Source: JAIYCX01 sp964353175 (GTDB lineage: Bacteria > Bdellovibrionota_C > UBA2361 > SZUA-149 > DAOLCO01). From it: DNA of 64,000 nt. The stretch covers positions 1 to 64,000 of the forward strand of contig CAYGUX010000014.1 in the NCBI GenBank assembly GCA_964353175.1. Reading direction: 5' to 3'. This document shows positions 35,231-43,794 of the stretch, one piece after another. How positions within the stretch are numbered: position 1 is the stretch's first letter; every line of letters begins with the position of its first letter. Under the pieces are notes generated by a model that saw only the letters and a list, made by a program, of their open reading frames with translations, was not told the origin of the DNA and made no database searches. The position numbers and the translations under genes are program-made.

Positions 35231-35504
35231 AGGATAGTTAGGGCATAAAACCATACCGAACCTGAAAGCCGTATGCCCCCGTTTTAACTGTTATGACAAC
35301 AATGCTGAAAAAAGTAAATAATACTGCACTTTCTACTACTTAAACCACCAACCTCAGACCTGAGAATGAATATAGTTAAGCCATAGCCCCTCAGGCAATT
35401 CTTGCCTTCAAGGACCAAATATTTCAAATACATCGAAAGTAATAGTAGCCTAGCTATTGTCCTAAGCTTTTATAAATACAAGTATTTTACTCGCACTCTG
35501 CTTC

Positions 35505-35520
35505 TAGCACGCTTCTTGCC
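35505..35520 (+). promoter_or_regulatory. Sigma-54-like promoter of flgK
   Basis: TAGCACG-CTTC-TTGCC matches the sigma-54 consensus TGGCACG-N4-TTGC except for A in place of the first G of the -24 GG. The spacing from -24 to -12 is exact. Transcription would start near 35530, 25 bases before the flgK ATG at 35555. The rest of the gap 35286-35504 is plain A+T-rich DNA. Confidence 0.5.
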
Positions 35521-35554
35521 TCGTCATACCCGAATAGTCTCAACTAAGAATAAT

Positions 35555-37204
35555 ATGAGTATCTCAGGTTTACTAAATACAAGTAAAAGATCATTAGCTA
35601 CCCAAACTACGGGTATGCAAGTTATTGGCGATAATATTGCCAACGTAAATACTGCTGGATACAGTAGAAGGCGTGCTGAGATCATTTCAACAACGACCAA
35701 TAGTTCTACTGCGTCTCAAGTGGGTACGGGTTCGGAAGTTTTAAAGACAATCAGAATCGTTGATAAGTTCTTAAATCAAGACTTACTTGGAAGAATTGGA
35801 GATAGAGCAAAAGCTGACATCAGAAGTGAGTTCCTTTCAAGAACAGAAGCACCTTTTCAACTCGACGGTCAACCTGGGAGAATAGGATATCAATTAAATG
35901 AATTTTTTGGTTCACTTGAAGACTTAGCAGCAAATCCTGGAGACATACCTTTAAGGACCCAAGTAATTCAAAAAGGGAACGATCTAGCATATACTATTAA
36001 TTCAACCTACGAATCAATTTCAAGCCTCCAGAGGGAAACTGATGACAGAATCGATATACTTGTAAATGATGTTAATAGACTAACAGGGTCTATAGCCCAA
36101 CTCAACATAGAAATCGGCAAAAGTGAAACCGGCATCCAAGAATCACTAACATTAAGAGATCAAAGAGATCAACTACAACGCGAGCTTTCAGAGTTAGTAT
36201 CCTTTAGAACAGTTGAAGATAGTGAAGGAAAAGTAAATCTCTACCTTAGCAATGGTTTTACTATTGTTAATGGTAATCAATCAGTGAAACTAGAAACTAC
36301 AAAAACTCCTAGCTTCGCACCAGTGGGAGGCTATCCAGTTGGTCTAGATGGCGAATCTATAAGTCACATAGTACATGACTTTGGTGGTGGGAGCCATGTC
36401 GATCTTTCTAACATACTACAAGCTGGCTCAGGAGAAATTGCAGGGCTTTTAGATCTAAGAGGAGTTCAATCTGCATCAGATACTTCACCATTTGATGCTA
36501 ACGGAACCCTTGTCGATATTGCATCAAGAGTAGAATTAATTACTAGAGATCTACTAACTAGGTTTAACTTAGAATATACAGGGCCTGATGAGACAGCAGG
36601 CGGAAATCATGATCCATCTTCATTTGACCTTGATGGCAATCAACCAGCTCCATATGGACTATTTAGCTTTAACGGAGCAGCTGCAGGAAATAGCTTTGGA
36701 GACATTGATAACGATGGAGTTGCAGAGAATGCAGACTTAGATGCAATCATTGCCCTAGGTTCAGTTACTAACTTCTCGAGTCGGCTTCGATTTAATGTAA
36801 CAGATGAAAGAGGAATCGCAGCCGCAAGAGATTTAGATCCTGCGGCAGGATCAACATCCTACGCTTCAGGAGATGCTTCTAATATTGAAGCTCTAATTGA
36901 CATAAGAAATACAATCGTCACCTACAGTGGAGTAGGATCAATTAATGCAGCCACTACAATTGATGGAATGTATGCGCTTACAGTCACTTCCGTTGGAGCG
37001 GCGGCAGCTAGAGCTGATAGTGATGTGAAAATATTCTCTGAAAGAGAAGCGCAAACTAAGACCCTACAAGCAAGCTACTCAGGGGTAAACCTAGACGAAG
37101 AATTTGCTAACCTAATCGCATTTCAAAGAGCGTTTCAAGCATCATCTAAGCTAATCTCTGTTAGCGAACAACTCTCACAAGAACTAATTGGTTTACTACG
37201 TTAA
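35555..37204 (+). CDS. flgK: Flagellar hook-associated protein 1
   Basis: First hook-filament junction protein. 549 residues from the ATG at 35555, where MSISGLLNTSKRSLATQ starts as in other FlgK; the frame stays open 51 codons further but without family similarity, and the predicted promoter lies inside it. N-terminal flagellar rod motif (DNIANVNTAGYSRRRAEI, about 26-43) and C-terminal NLDEEFANLIAFQRAFQASSKL (about 512-533) form the conserved coiled-coil core. The variable middle contains a perfect EF-hand-like loop at about residues 383-394 (DIDNDGVAENAD). It is followed by flgL after 12 bases. A sigma-54-like promoter lies upstream. Confidence 0.94.
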   Translation: MSISGLLNTSKRSLATQTTGMQVIGDNIANVNTAGYSRRRAEIISTTTNSSTASQVGTGSEVLKTIRIVDKFLNQDLLGRIGDRAKADIRSEFLSRTEAPFQLDGQPGRIGYQLNEFFGSLEDLAANPGDIPLRTQVIQKGNDLAYTINSTYESISSLQRETDDRIDILVNDVNRLTGSIAQLNIEIGKSETGIQESLTLRDQRDQLQRELSELVSFRTVEDSEGKVNLYLSNGFTIVNGNQSVKLETTKTPSFAPVGGYPVGLDGESISHIVHDFGGGSHVDLSNILQAGSGEIAGLLDLRGVQSASDTSPFDANGTLVDIASRVELITRDLLTRFNLEYTGPDETAGGNHDPSSFDLDGNQPAPYGLFSFNGAAAGNSFGDIDNDGVAENADLDAIIALGSVTNFSSRLRFNVTDERGIAAARDLDPAAGSTSYASGDASNIEALIDIRNTIVTYSGVGSINAATTIDGMYALTVTSVGAAAARADSDVKIFSEREAQTKTLQASYSGVNLDEEFANLIAFQRAFQASSKLISVSEQLSQELIGLLR

Positions 37205-37216
37205 AGGAGATAGGAT

Positions 37217-38260
37217 ATGGCTGCAAGAGTTAGTACAGGACAGTATTTGAACGGATTTGTAAATCAAATATTTGATGTGCGTAGCAGATTAGAAACGACA
37301 AGAAACCAAATTTCTACTGGCGTAAAGGTCAACACTCCAAGTGATGACCCTGGTAGATCTGGAACTATCGTAAACCTACAAAACCTTTCTCAACGAATAG
37401 ACCGACACGCTGACAGAGTAGTTACTGCAAGAATTTATCTAGAAACGCAAGAACAAGTTGTTACTAGTGCTAATGATGTTTTAATTAGAGCAGAAGAATT
37501 AGCTACTCAAGCAGCCAACGAAACATATACTCGAGAATCAAGGAAACAAATAGGAGCAGAAATTTTCCAACTTAGAGACCAGCTTGCTTCTCTAGCCAAC
37601 ACAAAGAGCTACGGTGTTTATATTTATGGTGGCCTTGATGATGGCGATACACCATTTGATGCCCAACCTGCATTCTACCCTACTCCTGCGATTGGACAGA
37701 ACCCAAGCGCAAACACACATTACCAACTTGATTCTGTTGTTGCTTCTCCAGGGCAAGATACAACCAGATCAGTAAGGATTAGTGACACTGAGTCTATTCG
37801 AATAAACACAGCAGCTAAAGATGTATTCCTTGATGCTATAAATGCATTAGAGAGATTAGGAAGAGCTTTAGAAGGGTCTAGAACAGACTTAATAGACGCA
37901 GATGGTGACGGTGCGATTGATGATCCTGACCCAGCGGGAACTCACCTAGATTACACATTCCCAGGCGACTACAGTGTTCAATCTGCAGATATTAGAGCAG
38001 CACTTAATGCAATTCAATCTGCTAGAAGCAATAACCTAGAAACAGAGCTTAGTAGCATTGGAGCAAGAACCAATAGATTAAATCAAACAGAAGAAATTTT
38101 AGCAACCTTGAAAGATCATACAGAAACTTCAAGAGCAGCAATTCAAGACGCCGATATATTTGAAGCATCCGCTTCGTTTACTAACTTGCAAACTTCCTTA
38201 GAAGCGCTACTGTCATCTGGATCAAGAATTAGTAATCTTAGCCTTTTAGACTATCTCTAA
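37217..38260 (+). CDS. flgL: Flagellar hook-associated protein 3
   Basis: Second junction protein between hook and filament. 347 residues. The N-terminal flagellin-like domain has RLETTRNQISTGVKVNTPSDDPG (split here: RLETTRNQISTG at about 22-33) and the C-terminal helix has the DADIFEASASFTNLQTSLEA segment near 313-332. The central part contains an EF-hand-like loop at about 227-238 (DADGDGAIDDPD). A strong AAAGGAG ribosome site precedes the ATG, and flgK is 12 bases upstream. Other flagellar genes are not in the window. Confidence 0.93.
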   Translation: MAARVSTGQYLNGFVNQIFDVRSRLETTRNQISTGVKVNTPSDDPGRSGTIVNLQNLSQRIDRHADRVVTARIYLETQEQVVTSANDVLIRAEELATQAANETYTRESRKQIGAEIFQLRDQLASLANTKSYGVYIYGGLDDGDTPFDAQPAFYPTPAIGQNPSANTHYQLDSVVASPGQDTTRSVRISDTESIRINTAAKDVFLDAINALERLGRALEGSRTDLIDADGDGAIDDPDPAGTHLDYTFPGDYSVQSADIRAALNAIQSARSNNLETELSSIGARTNRLNQTEEILATLKDHTETSRAAIQDADIFEASASFTNLQTSLEALLSSGSRISNLSLLDYL

Positions 38261-38284
38261 GAGTGTCTTAAGCTGCTCTTTTTT
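38259..38284 (+). terminator. Possible terminator between flgL and rlmN
   Basis: AAGAG (38259-38263) pairs with CTCTT (38276-38280), followed by a run of six T. It overlaps the 3' end of the convergent rlmN gene. The stem is short, so efficiency is doubtful. Confidence 0.35.
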
Positions 38285-39368
38285 CATCGCTAGTTGCTAG
38301 CTGACCGCATGCGGCATTAATATCATCGCCCTTAGACCAACGAATCGTTGAGTTCATTCCTAAGCCTAAAAGTTCCTTCTGCCAGTAGAAAACATGCTCC
38401 GCTTTAGGCTGCTTAAATCCTAAGCCAGCATTCTCATTATAAGGTATTAAATTAACCTTAGCAGGTATCCCACTAAGCAATCTAGGCAATCTCCTTAAAT
38501 CAGCCTCAGTATCATTAACCCCACCCAACATTACATACTCAAATGTAATTCTTCTTCCTGCCTTAAGAGGGAAATTCCTTAATTCCCCTAAAAGAGCATC
38601 CAGGTTCCACCTCTTATTAATAGGCATTATTTCCGTTCTGACTTCATCTGTAGTAGCATTTAATGAAATCGCGAGATTTGCCTTCGCTTCACTTTCTCCG
38701 AAAGCCTTAATCCCAGGCACAAAGCCAGAAGTACTTACAGTAATCCTTCTACCTGAAAAAGTTAGTCCATATTCATCATTTAAAATCTTAACGGCACTTA
38801 TCACCGAGGCTTTATTATGTAATGGTTCACCCATTCCCATAAAAACAATATTTTGGAATGGGGAAGATTCTAAATTATTCTTATTTCCAATTCCATCCGC
38901 CAAAGCATCCTCCCATACTGCCATCACTTGACCAATAATTTCGGAGGTATTAAGGTTTCTTTTCAGGCCCATCAAAGCCGTACGACAGAACTTACAACCT
39001 ACCGCACAACCTACCTGAGATGAAACACATAAAGTATATCGAGAAGGCTGACAAATTAGGACTGATTCAACTTCAGATCCATCATGTAGTTGAAACAAAT
39101 ACTTCTTTGAGCCGTCGATGGAAGTTTTTTTCACTACCATTTTAGGACGGCTAATAAAAAATCGGCTTTTCAATTCCTCTCTTAGTGCTTTAGAGAGGTT
39201 CGTCATATCCGCAAAGTCTCTGGTCTTAGCTCTATACAACCAATAAAATAGCTGCTTTGCTCTAAATGGAGACAAGTCAAACTTATCCTTGAGCAAATCT
39301 CTCAAAGCATCTCGATCATAATCTAAGATATCTAAAAGTGATGTGTTGCTCAAGGATTCAGTAGCCAT
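38268..39368 (-). CDS. rlmN: 23S rRNA (adenine2503-C2)-methyltransferase
   Basis: Radical SAM enzyme that methylates A2503 of 23S rRNA and also A37 of some tRNAs. 366 residues. The cluster motif CAVGCKFC gives C121, C125 and C128. GMGEP follows near 170, and the second catalytic cysteine is C354 in INAACGQL near the C-terminus. The N-terminal accessory domain (FSLSPFRAKQLF-like) is present. It is the last gene of a leftward unit that starts at mdh, 25 bases after ndk. Its stop lies 7 bases from the stop of flgL. Confidence 0.97.
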   Translation of the reverse strand: MATESLSNTSLLDILDYDRDALRDLLKDKFDLSPFRAKQLFYWLYRAKTRDFADMTNLSKALREELKSRFFISRPKMVVKKTSIDGSKKYLFQLHDGSEVESVLICQPSRYTLCVSSQVGCAVGCKFCRTALMGLKRNLNTSEIIGQVMAVWEDALADGIGNKNNLESSPFQNIVFMGMGEPLHNKASVISAVKILNDEYGLTFSGRRITVSTSGFVPGIKAFGESEAKANLAISLNATTDEVRTEIMPINKRWNLDALLGELRNFPLKAGRRITFEYVMLGGVNDTEADLRRLPRLLSGIPAKVNLIPYNENAGLGFKQPKAEHVFYWQKELLGLGMNSTIRWSKGDDINAACGQLATSDEKRAA

Positions 39369-39393
39369 TTACAAACTCAATCTATAATTCAGG

Positions 39394-39804
39394 CTATAAT
39401 TCAGGGAAGAAAAAAGTAATCTCATTTTTCGCATTCTCTAAAGAATCTGATCCATGAACAGTATTTGCATCAATGCTATCTGCGAAATCTGCTCTAATCG
39501 TACCTGCAGCTGCTTCCTTAGGATTAGTTGCACCCATTAAGTCTCTATTAACTTGAACAGCATTGTCACCCTCAAGAACACTCACAACAACTGGTCCAGA
39601 AGTCATAAACCCTACCAAGTCATTAAAAAATGGTCTTTCTTTGTGGATTTCATAAAAAGATCCTGCGAGGTTTTTATCAAGTTGAAGCATTTTAGTTGCT
39701 ACAATTTTTAATCCTGCATCTTCAAATCTTGTTAAAATTTTCCCAATAACATTCTTCTGAACGCCATCCGGCTTAATTATAGATAAGGTTCTTTCTTTAC
39801 TCAT
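39394..39804 (-). CDS. ndk: Nucleoside diphosphate kinase
   Basis: Transfers the gamma phosphate between nucleoside triphosphates and diphosphates. 136 residues. IIKPDGV lies at 9-15, and the phosphorylated histidine is H117 in NTVHGSDS. It is 21 bases after sucD. The pairing of ndk with succinyl-CoA synthetase occurs in many bacteria and makes sense because the synthetase yields ATP or GTP. The normal C-terminus FFFPEL is kept. Confidence 0.97.
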   Translation of the reverse strand: MSKERTLSIIKPDGVQKNVIGKILTRFEDAGLKIVATKMLQLDKNLAGSFYEIHKERPFFNDLVGFMTSGPVVVSVLEGDNAVQVNRDLMGATNPKEAAAGTIRADFADSIDANTVHGSDSLENAKNEITFFFPEL

Positions 39805-39825
39805 TTTTCCTCTTGTATTTCTATT

Positions 39826-40719
39826 TTACTTACTATTATTTAATACTTCTTGTAATCGTTTACCCATCTGAGCTGGCGACTCAACCGTATATATCCCTGC
39901 CTTCTCCATCGCCCTGTACTTATCTTTAGCGGTACCTTTACCTCCAGAGATAATAGCACCAGCATGACCCATCCTACGTCCAGTTGGCGCAGTAGCTCCA
40001 GCTACGAATCCCACGATAGGCTTCTTGCAATTCGATTGAATCCACTCACTGGCTTCTTCTTCCGCAGACCCACCGATCTCTCCGATCATTATGATAGCAT
40101 CGGTTTCAGAATCGGCATTAAATAAGCTAAGACAATCAATAAAGTTTGTGCCATTAAGTGGATCCCCACCAATTCCAATACAAGTAGATTGACCCAGACC
40201 AAGCTTTGTAAGCTGTCCAACAGCTTCGTAAGTTAAAGTACCAGACCGAGAAACAACCCCTACATTCTTGGCTCCCTTAATAGCTGGAAGGTGAATGTGA
40301 CCTGGCATAATACCAATTTTACATGCGCCTGGAGTTATTATACCTGGGCAATTTGGGCCAATTAATCTCGCATTTGAAGTTTTTAAATAGCTCTTAACTG
40401 CCAACATATCCAATACAGGTATGCCCTCAGTGATACAAACTATCAGTTCCACTCCCGCGTCAACTGCTTCGATAATTGAATCCGCCGCGAATGGTGGTGG
40501 AACAAAAATCATGGAAGTGTTCGCACCTGTTGTCTTAACTGCATCAGAGACAGTATTAAAGACAGGGAAGCCCTCGATTTCAGTTCCTCCCTTTCCCGGA
40601 GTAACCCCCCCGACTAACTGAGTACCGTAATCCCTACATCCCTTAGAATGAAAAAGACCTGACTTCCCAGTAATTCCTTGTGTAATAACTTTTGTTTCTT
40701 TCGATACTAAAACAGCCAT
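39826..40719 (-). CDS. sucD: Succinyl-CoA synthetase alpha subunit
   Basis: CoA-binding and phospho-histidine subunit of succinyl-CoA synthetase. 297 residues. ITGKSGLFHSKGCRDYGT (about 15-32) and GGVTPGKGG are in the CoA-binding domain; the active-site histidine lies in GHAGAIISGGKGTA near residue 249, preceded by GEIGGSAEEEA. It follows sucC after 37 bases, and ndk follows after 21. Confidence 0.98.
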   Translation of the reverse strand: MAVLVSKETKVITQGITGKSGLFHSKGCRDYGTQLVGGVTPGKGGTEIEGFPVFNTVSDAVKTTGANTSMIFVPPPFAADSIIEAVDAGVELIVCITEGIPVLDMLAVKSYLKTSNARLIGPNCPGIITPGACKIGIMPGHIHLPAIKGAKNVGVVSRSGTLTYEAVGQLTKLGLGQSTCIGIGGDPLNGTNFIDCLSLFNADSETDAIIMIGEIGGSAEEEASEWIQSNCKKPIVGFVAGATAPTGRRMGHAGAIISGGKGTAKDKYRAMEKAGIYTVESPAQMGKRLQEVLNNSK

Positions 40720-40756
40720 TTGAATTCTAATCCTTTAAATTTTGATTAAGCTTAAA

Positions 40757-41917
40757 CTACGCTACCAGTGCAACTATCTTTGCTGCGGCATCATCCATAT
40801 CATCTGCCGTGGTAATCTTTAATCCAGATTCAGCCAATAGTTTTTTACCTAACTCAACATTTGTACCTTGCAATCTACACACTACTGGTACTTCCAACTT
40901 AAGAGTTTTACATGCTTCTATCACTCCCTGAGCAATCACATCACACTTCATAATACCGCCGAAGATATTAACTAAAACTCCCTTAACTGCTTTATCTTGT
41001 AAAATCAGCTTAAATGCTTCCCTTACTTGATCTGTAGTAGCCCCGCCCCCTACATCTAAAAAGTTTGCTGGTTCACCACCGGCTTGCTTAATAATATCCA
41101 TAGTAGCCATAGCCAGTCCGGCACCATTAACCATACAACCTATGTTACCATCCAAGGCGACATAGTTGATTCCAACTTGGCTAGCTAGAATTTCTCTTTC
41201 ATCTATTTCATCATAATCCATGAAATTAAACGCTTGCTTCTGACGGAACAATGCATTCTCATCGATACTCATCTTAGCATCTAAGCAAATAAATTCGCCT
41301 TTTTTCGTCTTTAATAAAGGATTGATCTCAAGTAGATCACAGTCCAATCCCTTAAATGCGTTATATAAAGATTTAAGTACTTTAGAGAAATTCCTTTCTT
41401 CGTCCTTATTCAACTTTAAAAAACTTGCAACCTTTCTTCCGTGAAATCCTTGGAATCCAGTTTCATGCGCTACACCTACAGTTAAAATTTTCTCTGGGGA
41501 ATGCTCAGCGACTTCTTCAATCTCCACTCCGCCCTCTTCGGAAGCGATAATCGAAACACAACCTTTAGCACGATCAACAATTAAACTAAGATAATATTCT
41601 TTATCTATTTCCGCACCAGCTTCTACATAGACCTTCTTTACAAGAACCCCTTCTGGGCCTGTTTGAGGAGAGACTAAAGTCATTCCAAGTATCTTGGAAG
41701 CCATATCCCTAGCGTCACTAGGAGTCTTAACTACCTTAACTCCTCCGGCCTTTCCTCGACCACCAGCATGCACCTGTGCCTTTACGACACAAACACCACC
41801 ACCAAGATTCACCGCAGCTTTCTCCGCTTCCTTTGGTGTGTATGCTAAGAATCCTTGTAAAGTTGGTACACCAAAATTCCTCAACAAAGACTTCGCCTGA
41901 TACTCATGAAGATTCAT
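40757..41917 (-). CDS. sucC: Succinyl-CoA synthetase beta subunit
   Basis: ATP-grasp, nucleotide-binding subunit. 386 residues. Starts MNLHEYQAKSLL as usual; VKAQVHAGGRGKAGGVK at about 45-61 is the family signature, and VNIFGGIMKCDVIA near 315-328 contributes to the active site. A gatekeeper pair that would separate ATP from GTP preference cannot be judged by eye. The gene sits between mdh (31 bases) and sucD (37 bases). Confidence 0.98.
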   Translation of the reverse strand: MNLHEYQAKSLLRNFGVPTLQGFLAYTPKEAEKAAVNLGGGVCVVKAQVHAGGRGKAGGVKVVKTPSDARDMASKILGMTLVSPQTGPEGVLVKKVYVEAGAEIDKEYYLSLIVDRAKGCVSIIASEEGGVEIEEVAEHSPEKILTVGVAHETGFQGFHGRKVASFLKLNKDEERNFSKVLKSLYNAFKGLDCDLLEINPLLKTKKGEFICLDAKMSIDENALFRQKQAFNFMDYDEIDEREILASQVGINYVALDGNIGCMVNGAGLAMATMDIIKQAGGEPANFLDVGGGATTDQVREAFKLILQDKAVKGVLVNIFGGIMKCDVIAQGVIEACKTLKLEVPVVCRLQGTNVELGKKLLAESGLKITTADDMDDAAAKIVALVA

Positions 41918-41948
41918 TTATTTTCCCCGATTTAATTTATTAATTACG

Positions 41949-42890
41949 TTACTTAGGCAATATCGCGATTAGTTCTTCTACCGCTTTTGCACTTATGGCT
42001 AATTCTTTCTTTTCAGAATCAGTAAGACTAATTTCTATTATTTTCTCTACTCCCTTTGCTCCCAACTGAACTGGCACACCAATATACAAGCCATCGTATC
42101 CATATTCACCGTTTAACTTAGCGGCACAAGGCACGATCTTTTTCTTATCTTTTAAAATACATTCTGCCATTTCAATCGCCGCTGCCGCTGGACTAAAGTA
42201 TGCGGATCCAGTCTTAAGCAAGCCTACAACCTCTCCACCAGCGACACGAACTCTCTTCTCAATCTCAGTCAATCTCTCTGGCTTGATGAAATGCTCAACA
42301 GGAATTCCACCAACAGTTGTATGAGAACGTACTGGTACCATTGTATCTCCATGGCCTCCTAAAACCATTGCTATAACTGAAGCAGGAGACACTCCTAGCT
42401 CTTCACCTAAGAAAGCTCTATATCTAGCAGAATCTAAAACGCCAGCCATCCCAATGACTCTCTCAGAAGGAAATCCAGTCACTCTCTGACACAGAGTAAC
42501 CATTGCATCTAAAGGATTAGATACTACAATCACATAACTATTAGGAGCATACTTCTTAATTCCTTCACCAACAGACTTCATAATGGATGCGTTAGTATTT
42601 AGTAGATCATCCCTACTCATACCAGGCTTTCTTGCTAAACCTGCAGTCACAATACAAACGTCAGCATCAGCAATATCTTCATAAGAGTTTGTTCCTTTAA
42701 CGGAAACTGAATTTTCAAACACGGGCACCGCATGAGATAGATCTAAGGCCTTACCTTGAGGAACACCTTCGACAACATCAAAAAGAACAACATCCCCCAG
42801 TTCCTTAACTAAGGCTAAGTATGCCAAGGCTCCACCAATATTCCCTGAACCAATAAGGGCGATCTTTTTTCTTTCTGTTTTAGTTTCCAT
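41949..42890 (-). CDS. mdh: Malate dehydrogenase, LDH-like
   Basis: NAD-dependent oxidation of malate to oxaloacetate. 313 residues from the ATG at 42890, which has AGGAG seven bases upstream; an open TTG at 42917 lacks a ribosome site. GSGNIGG at 14-20 is the NAD loop. GLARKPGMSRDDLL near 85-98 carries the substrate arginines of malate rather than lactate dehydrogenases. The catalytic histidine is in GGHGDTM near 178. It is the first gene of the mdh-sucC-sucD-ndk-rlmN unit. Confidence 0.97.
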   Translation of the reverse strand: METKTERKKIALIGSGNIGGALAYLALVKELGDVVLFDVVEGVPQGKALDLSHAVPVFENSVSVKGTNSYEDIADADVCIVTAGLARKPGMSRDDLLNTNASIMKSVGEGIKKYAPNSYVIVVSNPLDAMVTLCQRVTGFPSERVIGMAGVLDSARYRAFLGEELGVSPASVIAMVLGGHGDTMVPVRSHTTVGGIPVEHFIKPERLTEIEKRVRVAGGEVVGLLKTGSAYFSPAAAAIEMAECILKDKKKIVPCAAKLNGEYGYDGLYIGVPVQLGAKGVEKIIEISLTDSEKKELAISAKAVEELIAILPK

Positions 42891-42989
42891 GTCAGCGCTC
42901 CTAACTTTTAGCCTCAAAAAAACGAGCCACTGAGGCCGTAAATTCCAATGCTAATTTTAATTAATGTTTGCAGGCTTTTAGCATGTTTT

Positions 42990-43017
42990 TTGACTACTTA
43001 AAAGTAATCGCTACAGT
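42990..43017 (+). promoter_or_regulatory. Predicted promoter before the leader peptide
   Basis: TTGACT (42990-42995), 16-base spacer, TACAGT (43012-43017). Between here and the leader ORF lie two hairpins, GAGG/CCTC near 43026-43043 and CCTCAG/CTGAAGG near 43050-43068. They give the transcript a structured 5' end. Confidence 0.5.
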
Positions 43018-43096
43018 AAATTACGGAGGGTTTGTAAGCCTCTAAATTTCCTCAGGATTTTCTGAAGGCATATTTAATTAAATTTAGGAGGTAAAA

Positions 43097-43132
43097 ATGT
43101 CGATCAACTTAGTAGTACAATTATCACCCTAA
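43097..43132 (+). CDS. 11-codon leader peptide with a strong ribosome site
   Basis: AGGAGGT at 43086-43092 is a full-consensus Shine-Dalgarno sequence, placed 4 bases before an ATG. The frame reads MSINLVVQLSP and stops at TAA 43130-43132. The next ATG, of the 188-residue gene at 43146, is 13 bases further in another frame and has no ribosome site of its own, so ribosomes ending the short ORF may start there. The alternative is that the short ORF is the intact front of a gene frameshifted by mutation. Confidence 0.5.
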   Translation: MSINLVVQLSP

Positions 43133-43145
43133 ACCTAAAATTAAA

Positions 43146-43712
43146 ATGACTTGGAAATCCCCATATATAATTGTTAGAGTGAATAAATCTTCATTGAAAA
43201 TAATGCATTCATGCGAAAACCTAAGAGAGGCAAAATACTACTTAAAGCATTTCTCTGATACGAATGATTCAATTTTCATTACCCCAGTACATGAGAAACA
43301 TAACAAGAGCGAGAGACCAACTTACATGTGTCATAAACGCAAGAATGGTAGAATGGATTTCCATGAAGAGGCTTGGTACAGACAGATGAATCTACCTGCA
43401 AGCCCAAGCTTCTTAGAGAATCAAAACCCCAAAGAAACAGCTGTGGTAGAGATTGGGGATTTAATTTCAAGTGAAACCAAAGTGAACAATCTATTATCAG
43501 CATTTAATCTAAATACTTTTTTAGTAAACTGCCTATTCTCTGAACCAAACAAGTGGAGCACTTGGGACTCTTCAGTTCTACAAAAATCTAAGGACACTTA
43601 TGTTATTTCCATAAGATCAGGGTCGTCTTGGCCCCTTACCCTGATCTTAGAAACCAATAAGGATGGTAAGACGTCAGATCTTAAATTTGAAGTAAGTCAA
43701 AGAATGCCCTAA
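43146..43712 (+). CDS. Protein of unknown function
   Basis: 188 residues, no signal peptide or membrane helix, and no family that I recognise. The first 100 residues are rich in basic and aromatic residues (SERPTYMCHKRKNGRMDFHEEAWY near 59-80 in pieces). The last third (TYVISIRSGSSWPLTLILE) looks beta-rich. It depends for translation on the leader ORF at 43097 or on an unusual start. A sugar transferase gene follows after about 80 bases, possibly on the same transcript. Confidence 0.5.
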   Translation: MTWKSPYIIVRVNKSSLKIMHSCENLREAKYYLKHFSDTNDSIFITPVHEKHNKSERPTYMCHKRKNGRMDFHEEAWYRQMNLPASPSFLENQNPKETAVVEIGDLISSETKVNNLLSAFNLNTFLVNCLFSEPNKWSTWDSSVLQKSKDTYVISIRSGSSWPLTLILETNKDGKTSDLKFEVSQRMP

Positions 43713-43794
43713 ACATATTATAAGGTGCTTTCTGGGCATATAGAGTAGCTTTTGCTATTATGATATAAATTGCAACTGGAATTAATATTTAAAA

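Larger units (their letters stand above)
34804..35285. mobile_element. Candidate small element bounded by 12-base inverted repeats
   Basis: AAAACGGGGGCA at 34804-34815 is mirrored by TGCCCCCGTTTT at 35274-35285. The roughly 480-base segment between contains a branched hairpin region, a 64-codon ORF and a 16-base perfect inverted repeat. Size and ends suit a MITE-like or other non-autonomous element, though no target duplication is obvious and no second copy exists in this window. It could instead be a regulatory RNA locus. Confidence 0.35.

Noticed and set aside
35402..35554. Upstream extension of flgK from TTG 35402
   Set aside because: No similarity to FlgK, no ribosome site, and the sigma-54-like promoter lies inside it. 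The conserved N-terminus begins at 35555.
43097..43712. One gene broken by frameshift (43097 joined to 43146)
   Set aside because: Possible but not preferred: the short ORF ends in a proper stop, the long frame has its own ATG 13 bases later, and no similarity across the junction could be seen. Kept as an alternative in the findings.
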